From Hyphomicrobium sulfonivorans (lineage in GTDB: Bacteria; Pseudomonadota; Alphaproteobacteria; Rhizobiales; Hyphomicrobiaceae): a stretch of DNA of 64,000 bases. Every line of letters starts with the position of its first letter. Within the stretch, counting starts at the first letter, position 1. The notes beneath the pieces are model-generated. The model worked only from the letters and a program-made list of their open reading frames with translations, had not been told where the DNA came from and ran no database searches. The DNA lies in contig NZ_PZPO01000002.1 of assembly GCF_013306565.1 (NCBI RefSeq), forward strand, positions 384,501 to 448,500, written 5' to 3'. Positions 51,025 through 58,853 of this stretch are shown piece by piece. The position numbers and the translations under genes are program-made.

Positions 51025-51954
51025 ATGAACATCTACCTGCCCATTGCCGAGATGTCCGTCAATGCAGCGCTCCTGCTGGGCCTGGGTGGTGCCGTCGGGT
51101 TTCTTTCGGGGCTGTTCGGTGTCGGCGGCGGCTTTCTGCTTACGCCGCTGCTGATTTTCCTCGGTGTGCCGACGTCGGTTGCGGTCGGCACCGGCTCGAT
51201 GCAGATCCTTGCATCTTCCGTTTCAGGCGCGATGGCCCAGTACCGGCGTAACAACGTCGACGTGAAGATGGGCATGGTGCTGGTTGCGGGCGGCGTCGTC
51301 GGATCGTTCATCGGCGTTTCGCTGATGAGAATTCTGCGCCAGATGGGCCAGTTCGAGCTGTTCGTGTCGCTATGCTACGTCACGTTCCTCGGTGCGGTGG
51401 GCGCGCTCATGCTGATTGAAAGCGTGGGCAGCATTCAGCGGCAGCGCTCGGGCCAACCGGTGCCGACGCGTCAGACCGGCCAGCATAGCTGGGTGCACGG
51501 CCTGCCGTTCAAGATGCGCTTCCATCGCTCAAAGCTTTACATCAGCGCGGTGCCGCCAGCGATGATCGGCGCGTTCGTCGGCTTCATGGCGGCGATCATG
51601 GGCGTCGGCGGCGGCTTCGTTATGGTGCCGGCGATGATCTATCTGCTGCGCGTTCCCACCAGCGTGGTGATCGGCACGTCGCTGTTCCAGATCGTGTTCG
51701 TCATGGCGGTGACAACGCTGCTGCAGGCGATAGAGAATAAATCCGTCGATGTGGTGCTGGCGTTGATCCTCATCGTGGGCGGAGTTGTCGGCGCGCAGTT
51801 CGGTGCTGCAGCGGGCGGCAAACTCAAGGGTGAGCAGCTACGCTTCATGCTGGCAGCGCTGGTGCTGCTGGTGTGTCTGCGCATCGCGTGGGATCTGATG
51901 GTGACACCAGCGGAAATATTCTCCATCGGCCCTCTGATCGGGGGCGGCCTATGA
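51025..51954 (+). CDS. TSUP family transporter (TauE/SafE)
   Basis: A 309-residue inner-membrane protein of the TauE/SafE family with about eight helices and the internal duplication typical of it: GAVGFLSGLFGVGGGFLLTPLL in the first half and GAFVGFMAAIMGVGGGFVMVPAMIYLL in the second. Members export sulfite, sulfoacetate or other small organic anions. It shares an ATGA overlap with the following TIGR02186 gene, a pairing found in many alphaproteobacteria, so the two work together; the substrate is unknown. Confidence 0.88.
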   Translation: MNIYLPIAEMSVNAALLLGLGGAVGFLSGLFGVGGGFLLTPLLIFLGVPTSVAVGTGSMQILASSVSGAMAQYRRNNVDVKMGMVLVAGGVVGSFIGVSLMRILRQMGQFELFVSLCYVTFLGAVGALMLIESVGSIQRQRSGQPVPTRQTGQHSWVHGLPFKMRFHRSKLYISAVPPAMIGAFVGFMAAIMGVGGGFVMVPAMIYLLRVPTSVVIGTSLFQIVFVMAVTTLLQAIENKSVDVVLALILIVGGVVGAQFGAAAGGKLKGEQLRFMLAALVLLVCLRIAWDLMVTPAEIFSIGPLIGGGL

Positions 51955-52817
51955 TGCGCTCGGCGATCATTGGCGTGATGGCGTGCCTTTGGCTGGCGCT
52001 CAACATGGTGCAGGCATCAGCGCAGGAGGCGGAGGCTTCACCGCCGCCTAACCTGCCGCCGCCAACAGTCGTGACGCCTCCGTTGCCGCCAATGGAAACG
52101 GTTGAAGCCGACATCTCAACCCGCAGTCTTGAGGTGACGACCGGCTTCACCGGGCATGAGATCGTCGTGTTTGGCGCCATCGACAACAGTCAGGCGCCGA
52201 AGGATGATGCCGGAAGCTACTACGATGTTGTTGTGGTGGTTGAAGGTACGCCGTTCCCCATTGTTGCGCGCCGCAAAAGCGAAGTGGGCGGCGTATGGAT
52301 GAACACGTCGTCGATCACCTTCAATTCGGTGCCAAGCTATTATGCCATCGCGTCATCGAAGCCGATTGAGGAGATCGCGGGGCCAGCCGTTCTGGAGCGC
52401 CACGCAATCGGCTTCCGGCACATCAAGATGATGCCTGCGGGCAATAGCGGCGCAGGGCTGAAAGATTCCCAACTGGCGGCGTTCCGTTCGGCTGTTATCC
52501 GGCTCAAGCAGCGTAAGGATCTCTACGTGCTGGAGCCCGAAGGCGTCGACTTTGTGGGGCGCAGTCTGTTCCGCAGCACGATTGCGCTGCCCGCCAATAT
52601 TCCGGTGGGGCCGCTAGTGGCGCGCACGTATCTGTTCCGCGACGGCGAAGTGGTGAGTGCGCACATTGCGCGCGTAACGCTGCACCGCGCCGGTATCGAA
52701 CGGCTGGTGCACAACTTCGCGTTCGTTTATCCGGCGAGCTATGGCCTGATCGCGGTGATCATTGCGGTGCTGTCAGGGCTGCTGGCTTCGGTGCTGTTCC
52801 GTCGCAAGACTGCGTGA
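51951..52817 (+). CDS. TIGR02186 family protein, TSUP partner
   Basis: A 288-residue membrane-anchored periplasmic protein. Signal peptide about 1-24 (AIIGVMACLWLALNMVQASA), Pro-rich segment, then ETVEADISTRSLEVTTGFTGHEIVVFGAID, the start of the TIGR02186 domain, and a C-terminal helix (about 262-282, SYGLIAVIIAVLSGLLASVLF) followed by RRK. The ATG at 51951 overlaps the TSUP stop. Its function is unknown; genetic coupling to the transporter is the only clue. Confidence 0.83.
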   Translation: MMRSAIIGVMACLWLALNMVQASAQEAEASPPPNLPPPTVVTPPLPPMETVEADISTRSLEVTTGFTGHEIVVFGAIDNSQAPKDDAGSYYDVVVVVEGTPFPIVARRKSEVGGVWMNTSSITFNSVPSYYAIASSKPIEEIAGPAVLERHAIGFRHIKMMPAGNSGAGLKDSQLAAFRSAVIRLKQRKDLYVLEPEGVDFVGRSLFRSTIALPANIPVGPLVARTYLFRDGEVVSAHIARVTLHRAGIERLVHNFAFVYPASYGLIAVIIAVLSGLLASVLFRRKTA

Positions 52818-52870
52818 GGCGTTGGCTGCCACGTGGCGCGATTTGGTCGTCGCATCGAGCCCGCGCTGGC

Positions 52871-53593
52871 TCAGTCCTCGCGCAGCAGGCGCGATGCAAC
52901 CGGATATAGCCCTTCCTGACCCAGCAGCCAGGCCTGCATGCCTTCCAGCCCGAATAGCGGCGCGAACGGCTCGGCCAGAATATTGAGACCACCGGCGTAG
53001 CTGCCGAACGCGGGCAGCACCAGCCTGCGGCCATTGCCGACGAAACACGGCCGCCGCAGCGTGTAACCGTGCATCGATATTTTCGCGGCTGGATGCAGAT
53101 GACCCGCTATCTCGTGCGTCATGTGTCCGACGTGAGGCTCATGCCGCAGCGTGATGCCTTCAACGACGATATCGCCGACAACGTGTCCGCCGAGACGCTC
53201 GGTGATGTGCGGATCGTGATTGCCCGTCACCCAGATCCACTCGCGGTCCTCCTGCATGATCTGCAGGATTTCCAGATCCTCAATGCCGATACGCGTCGCA
53301 GCGTCGACATCGTGCAGGCTGTCGCCCAGGGCGATGACTGTCGCGGCGTCATAGCGATCAATGGCGGCGGCCAGTTTGTTCAGCGTTTCGCGCGTGTCAT
53401 AGGGCGGCAGCAGCTGGCCGCGCCGCGCGTAGGACGAGCCCTTTTCCAGATGCAGATCGGCTACGATGAGGGCGTTCTCGGCAGGCCAGTACAGCGCGCC
53501 CGACATGTCGGCGCGAAACAGCTTGCCGCAGATGGAGATTTCCTGAACCTGGTAATCGTCGAAGGCCAGCCGCTCGGGCTTCAGCTCCAGCAT
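52871..53593 (-). CDS. pdeM: ligase-associated DNA damage response endonuclease PdeM
   Basis: A 240-residue metallophosphoesterase. Metal-ligand motifs in order are IVADLHLEKGSSY (D-x-H), ALGDSLHD (GDxxHD), VTGNHDP (GNHD/E) and EIAGHLHP with the final GHxH. PdeM-type enzymes are found with ATP-dependent ligases and the Lhr-like helicase in a DNA-repair operon. Here it is 57 bases downstream of that helicase, but the operon's ligase and exonuclease are missing. Confidence 0.88.
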   Translation of the reverse strand: MLELKPERLAFDDYQVQEISICGKLFRADMSGALYWPAENALIVADLHLEKGSSYARRGQLLPPYDTRETLNKLAAAIDRYDAATVIALGDSLHDVDAATRIGIEDLEILQIMQEDREWIWVTGNHDPHITERLGGHVVGDIVVEGITLRHEPHVGHMTHEIAGHLHPAAKISMHGYTLRRPCFVGNGRRLVLPAFGSYAGGLNILAEPFAPLFGLEGMQAWLLGQEGLYPVASRLLRED

Positions 53594-53650
53594 TCAGTTC
53601 CCTCTGCTTCCCCGTTGGCGCGCGCGCACAGCAATTGATTGGCCCGGCGA

Positions 53651-56290
53651 TCATTCCTGTTCGCTGGCGTAAAGGGCTGCCGCTTCACGCAACAGTTCCT
53701 CACGGGCAAACCCAGCCACAGCCTCGCGGCCGATTTCCAGCAGGATGGGCACCGAAAGCGGCGACACCCGGTCGAGCGGCTGGTGCTGTATCCTACCCTC
53801 GATTCGTCGCAGAAAATCCCCCAGTCGCGCAATATCCAGAAGGCCGGTTGCGGCATCTGACCATGTAGCCTCCAGGAGCACATGGTGCGGGTCGTGCCGC
53901 CGCAGCACATCGTAAATGAGGTTGGTGGAAACCGCGATCTGTCGCCCGCTTTTTTCGCGGCCCGGATGCCGCCGCTCCACCAGCCCGGAGATAAGCGCGA
54001 CATGGCGGAAGGTGCGCTTCATCAGATTGGATTCAGCCAGCCATGCATCGAGATCATCGCCCAGCATGTCCTGATCGAATAGTTCTTCCAGGCTAAGCTT
54101 GCCGTCCGCGATCAGGGATGAAAGGTCGCCGAGGGTCCACAGCGCCATGCCGTAGTCGTTAGCGACGAAGCCGAGCGGTGATGCGCCGATGCGGTCCAGC
54201 CGCCGCGTCAGCAGCATGCCGAGCGTCTGATGCGCCAGCCGCCCTTCGAATGGATAGGTGACGAGATAGTGCAGGTTGCGCCGCTGGAATGTCTCGATCA
54301 GCAGTTCGTCGCGACCGGGGATGGCCGAACGCTGTTGCTGCAGGCGGAGCCAGTCTTCCACCGATGAGGGCAGGCGCGACCATGCGGTTTCGTCGGCCAG
54401 CATTGCGCGCACCCGCTCCGCCAGATGGGTTGAGAGCGGAAACTTGCCGCTGTTGTAAGCGGGGATGATGGGGGAGCGCGCCGTCGCCCGCGTAACATAG
54501 GCTTCGTTCTCGCCCATGCCCTCGAAACGCAGCACCTCGCCCGCCAGCACGAACGCTTCGCCGGGGCGAAGTTGCTCGATGAAATATTCGTCCACCTCGC
54601 CCATCACGCGGCCGCCCATAAGCGTTGAGCGCGACGCGCTGCGCTTGCCGATCAGCCGAACTTTGATCAGCGGCTCGGCGACGATGGTGCCCGCGTTCAT
54701 GCGATAGGCCTGCGCGAACCGCGGATGCGTCAGCCGCCATAATCCATCGGGTGTTGGCTTCAGCTTGGCAAAGCGCTCATAATTTTTAAGCGCATAGCCG
54801 CCGTCAGCAACAAAACCCAGCACGCGGTCGAATGTAGCGCGGGACAGCCCGGCATAGGGCGACGCCGAGGTGACTTCGGCATAAAGGTCGTTGGCGTTGA
54901 ATGGCCCGGTGCAGGCGACACCTAAAATATGCTGCGCCAGAACATCGAGCGCGCCGGGCCGCGTGAAGGTTACATCCTGCGCACCGGCCTTTGCCGCCTC
55001 CACCGCTGCGCGGCACTCCAGCACCTCGAAGCGGTTAGATGGCACGAGAACAGCCTTTGAAGCTTCATCGAACCGATGGTTGGCGCGGCCGATGCGCTGG
55101 GCGAAGCGGCTTGCCCCCTTCGGCGCGCCAACGTGAATGACCAGATCGACGTCACCCCAGTCGATGCCCAGATCCAGCGTTGAGGTTGCCACGACGGCAC
55201 GCAGTGCACCGGACGCCATCGCCGCTTCCACACGGCGCCGCTGTTCGGCATCCAGCGATCCATGGTGCAGCCCAATCGGCAGCGACTTTTCGTTGTTGCG
55301 CCACAGGTCCTGAAACAGCAGTTCCGCCTGCCGCCGCGTATTCACGAACAGCAGGCTGAGGCGGTGCGCTTCAATGGCCTTGTAGATTTCCTCGATGGCA
55401 TAAAGGCTGGTGTGGCCAACGGTCGGAACCGTTTCGTCCAGCTCCAGAATTTCAATGTGCGGTTCGGCGCCGCCGCCAACGTGAATGAGATCCGCCAGCT
55501 CGATGTGAGATTGCGGCGACTTCTGCCCGACCAGAAAGGCCCGCAGTTCCGTGGGGCGGGCAACCGTGGCCGACAGCCCGACGGTGCGCAGATCCGGATT
55601 GATGGCGCGCAGGCGCGCGAGGTCCAGCGCCAGCAGATCGCCGCGCTTGGTTGCAGCCAGCGCGTGGATCTCATCCAGAATAACGGTATCGAGACCGGCG
55701 AACAGTTCGTCGCTGTCGGGATGGCTCAGCAGCAACGCGAGCTGCTCCGGCGTCGTCATCAGGATGTGTGGTGGAGCGCGGCGCTGGCGGGCCTTGCGGG
55801 CAACTGAGGTGTCGCCGGTGCGTGTTTCGGTGCGGATCGGCAGGCTCATTTCCGCAATCGGCTGGGTGAGGTTGCGCGCCACGTCCACCGCCAATGCCTT
55901 CAGCGGCGAGATATAAAGCGTGTGCAGGCCCGGGGCGCGGTTGCCGCGTCTGCGACCCTTGGCGGCCAGATCGATCAGGCTGGGCAGAAATCCGGCCAGG
56001 GTTTTGCCCGCGCCGGTCGGGGCGATCAGCAGGCTGGAGCGGCGGTCCCGCGCGGATTCCAGCAAAGCGAGCTGGTGAGGGCGCGGTGTCCAGCCACGGT
56101 TGGCGAACCAGCCCGCGAACGGCTCCGGCAGCTCCAGTGTTGGGGCGGCGGCCTTTGCAGTGCGCGCCGCCTCAGCCGCCTTCTTGGTCCGCGGTTTAGC
56201 GAGCTTGGGCGCGGACGCCGCCGCGCGCCCGCGCGTCAAAGGTTTGGCGCGGGATCGAGAGGCAGAGGCGGGCTTTGCGGCGGACGGCAT
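53651..56290 (-). CDS. ligase-associated DEXH-box helicase (Lhr family)
   Basis: An 879-residue superfamily 2 helicase. A basic Ala/Lys/Pro-rich N-terminus (1-50) leads to RecA1 with Q-motif region WTPRPHQLALLE, Walker A IAPTGAGKT (89-97), and DEIH (206-209) as Walker B; RecA2 contains LLFVNTRRQAELL, ATSTLDLGIDWGDVD and QRIGRANHR. The long C-terminal part (about 430-879) is the winged-helix and DUF4145/Lhr-C portion. Lhr proteins are ATP-dependent 3'-5' helicases active in DNA repair. It is the upstream gene of the pair with pdeM. Confidence 0.9.
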   Translation of the reverse strand: MPSAAKPASASRSRAKPLTRGRAAASAPKLAKPRTKKAAEAARTAKAAAPTLELPEPFAGWFANRGWTPRPHQLALLESARDRRSSLLIAPTGAGKTLAGFLPSLIDLAAKGRRRGNRAPGLHTLYISPLKALAVDVARNLTQPIAEMSLPIRTETRTGDTSVARKARQRRAPPHILMTTPEQLALLLSHPDSDELFAGLDTVILDEIHALAATKRGDLLALDLARLRAINPDLRTVGLSATVARPTELRAFLVGQKSPQSHIELADLIHVGGGAEPHIEILELDETVPTVGHTSLYAIEEIYKAIEAHRLSLLFVNTRRQAELLFQDLWRNNEKSLPIGLHHGSLDAEQRRRVEAAMASGALRAVVATSTLDLGIDWGDVDLVIHVGAPKGASRFAQRIGRANHRFDEASKAVLVPSNRFEVLECRAAVEAAKAGAQDVTFTRPGALDVLAQHILGVACTGPFNANDLYAEVTSASPYAGLSRATFDRVLGFVADGGYALKNYERFAKLKPTPDGLWRLTHPRFAQAYRMNAGTIVAEPLIKVRLIGKRSASRSTLMGGRVMGEVDEYFIEQLRPGEAFVLAGEVLRFEGMGENEAYVTRATARSPIIPAYNSGKFPLSTHLAERVRAMLADETAWSRLPSSVEDWLRLQQQRSAIPGRDELLIETFQRRNLHYLVTYPFEGRLAHQTLGMLLTRRLDRIGASPLGFVANDYGMALWTLGDLSSLIADGKLSLEELFDQDMLGDDLDAWLAESNLMKRTFRHVALISGLVERRHPGREKSGRQIAVSTNLIYDVLRRHDPHHVLLEATWSDAATGLLDIARLGDFLRRIEGRIQHQPLDRVSPLSVPILLEIGREAVAGFAREELLREAAALYASEQE

Positions 56291-56344
56291 CCAAACTCGG
56301 TACGTTGGGTTAAATGGCGCTGTCGAAATGGACCAGCAACTATG

Positions 56345-56452
56345 CTAGAGCCTTTCAGCGTTTCGTTGAATCGCGGATCGGCTCTAGCTGTTTGTTTTGA
56401 CGTGCTTCTTGTCGGAAAACCGGTTCCCACTTTTCCGAAAACACTCTAGAGC
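56345..56452. repeat. RIME-like palindromic repeat, copy 1
   Basis: About 108 bases built from two inverted-repeat modules: AGAGCC...GGCTCT in the left half and CGGAAAA...TTTTCCG in the right half. It matches copy 2 at 56996-57099 in the same orientation, with roughly seven differences. Layout and length fit the rhizobial intergenic mosaic elements (RIME). Confidence 0.75.
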
Positions 56453-56607
56453 CGTTTCGCTTCGCCTGAGGTATTCAGGTCTTGGGGTTTAGATGGTGCT
56501 TCGGTGCGCCAAGCGCCATCCCGCAAGGCCAACTGCGATCCCGCAAGGGAAGACACAATTAACGCGCCGGACGATGTGCCAGGCCGCGCAACGGGAGATT
56601 GACCAGA

Positions 56608-56904
56608 ATGGATCGCGAGACATTCCTTGGCGGCAGCGTGGCCGGCGTAATTATCCGCCTGGTGCTGTTGTCCGTCGTGGTCGGCGTCATCCTCTCGGCA
56701 CTGGGAATAACACCCGACAACATCTTTGAGCGTATCAATGTACTGCTGCAACGCATCTACGACCTTGGCTTCGGCGCGCTAGATTCGCTGCTGGGTTACT
56801 TCATCCTTGGCGCTATCGTGGTGGTGCCGATCTGGTTCATCTCACGCCTGCTTAAAACCGCAGGCAAGTCAGACGGTACCCCCCGGGATGGCGGTCAGGC
56901 CTGA
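56608..56904 (+). CDS. DUF6460-type small membrane protein
   Basis: A 98-residue protein from the ATG at 56608 (GGGAGA upstream); an in-frame TTG at 56599 is less likely. Two hydrophobic segments (about 10-32, SVAGVIIRLVLLSVVVGVILSAL, and 58-78, SLLGYFILGAIVVVPIWFI) flank a short helix with NIFERINVLLQRIYDLG. It resembles the DUF6460 membrane proteins of Hyphomicrobiales; function unknown. It lies between the two RIME-like repeats. Confidence 0.7.
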   Translation: MDRETFLGGSVAGVIIRLVLLSVVVGVILSALGITPDNIFERINVLLQRIYDLGFGALDSLLGYFILGAIVVVPIWFISRLLKTAGKSDGTPRDGGQA

Positions 56905-56995
56905 CGCCAGGCGCGCATTGCGCACTCCGGTCGCACGGTCGGGGTGAACGCCTGCGCGTACAGGCCGTCGCCCAATCCTTTGCACGATAGTGAGA

Positions 56996-57099
56996 CTAGA
57001 GCCTTTCAGCGTTTCGTTGAATCGCGGAACGGCTCTAGCCGTTTGTTTTGTCGTGCTTCTTATCGGAAAACCGGTTCCCACTTTTCCGGAAGCACTCTA
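56996..57099. repeat. RIME-like palindromic repeat, copy 2
   Basis: A second copy of the element at 56345-56452, direct orientation, about 540 bases further on. It again has AGAGCC...GGCTCT and CGGAAAACCGG...TTTTCCGG modules. It ends 8 bases before the pyrD stop, so it could act as a terminator for that gene. Confidence 0.75.
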
Positions 57100-57107
57100 A
57101 GCGCCGC

Positions 57108-58199
57108 TCAGCCCTCCAGCGGCTTTGCGGCCCATTCGGCGGAACGGCGTCCGGTGAGTTGTGAGACGGACGCTGCGCCAGCACGTTTGGCGGCAGCGGT
57201 GAGCGTACGCTTGATGTCGCCGATCAGCGCCGGGCCTTCATAAATCATGCCGGTGTAGAGCTGCAGAAGCGTCGCGCCTGCTTCGATCTTGCCGAGCGCA
57301 GCTTCACCGCTGTCGATGCCGCCGATGCCGATCAGCGGAATGTTGCCGCCGGTGATCTGATGCACGCGGGCCAGCATCACCGTTGCGCGGTGAAACACCG
57401 GACGTCCCGATAGTCCACCGGCTTCGCGCGCATTGGCATCGCGCAGCCCGGCGCGAGATAGCGTTGTGTTCGAAACCGCGATGCCATCAACACCCAGCGT
57501 GACGAGCGGCGCGATGACCGCTTCAAGATCGCCTTCGGGAATATCCGGCGCCAGCTTTACGATCAGCGGACGCTTGGCTTTGCCAGCGCGCATCTGTTCA
57601 GCGCGTGCATCCATAACGCGTTGCACAAGATCGCTCAGCGCGGCCGGATCTTGCAGATCGCGCAGGCCCGGTGTGTTGGGCGATGAAATGTTGATCGTAA
57701 AATAGCTCGCGACATCATAGAATGTGCTGATGCCGCGCACGTAGTCGGCAATGCGATCGCTTGAATCCTTGTTGGCGCCGATGTTGACGCCGACAACGCC
57801 GCGATTTGGCCGGCGCTTCAGGCGCTCCAGCGCTGCCGCATGCCCACCGTTGTTGAACCCCAAGCGATTGATGACGCCGCGATCCTCAAGCAGACGAAAC
57901 ACGCGCGGCTTTGGATTGCCGGGCTGCGGCAGCGGCGTGACAGTGCCGATTTCCGAGAAGCCGCAGCCAAGGCGCAGCAGCGCATCCGGCACGCGCGCAT
58001 CCTTGTCGAACCCCGCCGCGATGCCGATGGGATTAGGTACGCTAAGCCCCGCAAAGTCTGTCGTCAGCACAGGGTCATCCGGTGCGTGCGACGTCGGAAA
58101 CGCACCAAATTCAAGCGCTTTCAGCGTCACTTCATGCGCTTCTTCCGGTGCAAGCAGCCGCAGCGCCTTGGGCGTCAGCTCGAACAGTTTTCTCAGCAT
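57108..58199 (-). CDS. pyrD: dihydroorotate dehydrogenase (quinone), class 2
   Basis: A 363-residue FMN enzyme oxidising dihydroorotate to orotate with membrane quinone as acceptor, in pyrimidine synthesis. The N-terminal helices (LRKLFELTPKALRLLAPEEAHEVTLKALE) are the class 2 membrane-docking segment. Then come GIAAGFDKDARVPDALLRLGCGFSEIGTVTP, the catalytic Ser loop in NISSPNTPGLRDLQ, IVKLAPD and the phosphate-binding IGIGGIDSGEAALGKIEAGA. Its ATG overlaps the stop of the DUF952 gene (TAATG), so the two genes are coupled. Confidence 0.95.
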   Translation of the reverse strand: MLRKLFELTPKALRLLAPEEAHEVTLKALEFGAFPTSHAPDDPVLTTDFAGLSVPNPIGIAAGFDKDARVPDALLRLGCGFSEIGTVTPLPQPGNPKPRVFRLLEDRGVINRLGFNNGGHAAALERLKRRPNRGVVGVNIGANKDSSDRIADYVRGISTFYDVASYFTINISSPNTPGLRDLQDPAALSDLVQRVMDARAEQMRAGKAKRPLIVKLAPDIPEGDLEAVIAPLVTLGVDGIAVSNTTLSRAGLRDANAREAGGLSGRPVFHRATVMLARVHQITGGNIPLIGIGGIDSGEAALGKIEAGATLLQLYTGMIYEGPALIGDIKRTLTAAAKRAGAASVSQLTGRRSAEWAAKPLEG

Positions 58200-58552
58200 T
58201 ACAAAAAGCCTTCTGGAAGCGAGGGAATTTCTCCCTCAAGCTTCAGCTCGTCCGTAGATATGGCATGGCGGGTAGGAAGCGGCGCGTAAAGATGAGGAAA
58301 CAGCGCGCCGCCGCGCGATGGCTCCCACTTTAGTGCATCGCCCAGGTCATCGACATCAAAGCGGACCAGCAGCAGATCGCTTTGCCCGCGATAATGTTTG
58401 GCCAATGTTCCGGGCAACTGTTCGCGCAACGAAAAATGTATGAAGCCGTCGCGCAGATCATCCGCTGATCCAGTATAGACGCCATCGTTGCAGGCCGCCT
58501 GCCATGCATCGCGCGGAACAACCTTGAAGATATATTTGGTGTCTGTGTGCAT
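58199..58552 (-). CDS. DUF952 family protein
   Basis: A 117-residue cytosolic protein of the DUF952 family: YIFKVVPRDAWQAACNDGVYTGSADDLRDGFIHFS, then LVRFDVDDLGDALKWEPSRGG and FPHLYAPLPTRHAI. The family has a cyclophilin-of-arginine-ADP-ribosyl-transferase-like fold but no settled function. It is upstream of and translationally coupled to pyrD, a pairing common in alphaproteobacteria. Confidence 0.9.
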   Translation of the reverse strand: MHTDTKYIFKVVPRDAWQAACNDGVYTGSADDLRDGFIHFSLREQLPGTLAKHYRGQSDLLLVRFDVDDLGDALKWEPSRGGALFPHLYAPLPTRHAISTDELKLEGEIPSLPEGFL

Positions 58553-58853
58553 CTGCTGGTGCTGCTTTATCGTTGTCCGTGAATGTGTTTGCTCAAAGTG
58601 ATGGCTGCACGTCTGACGCCGGCGTCGCAGCGTCGCTGTCTCCGGTCGTCAACACAGCGCAATGAAGCCAACACGCAACGACACATTTATTGCTTCTCAT
58701 CTGTTGTGCGGCTCGCAGGCGTGATAGCCTCGAAGGTCTTGCGCTAAGGCTCCCCCGGCATCTGCGCGAGTAGGCAAACGACACCACAGTTTAACAGCTC
58801 CTGTCGCCTTTAGCGTCAGGTCAGTAGAACATCAAAAACAAAAAAGCGGCTCT
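58553..58853. other. intergenic region, no gene seen
   Basis: About 300 bases between the divergent DUF952 and DUF262 genes. Short frames here are without ribosome sites. No repeat or structured element is obvious; it presumably holds both promoters. Confidence 0.4.
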
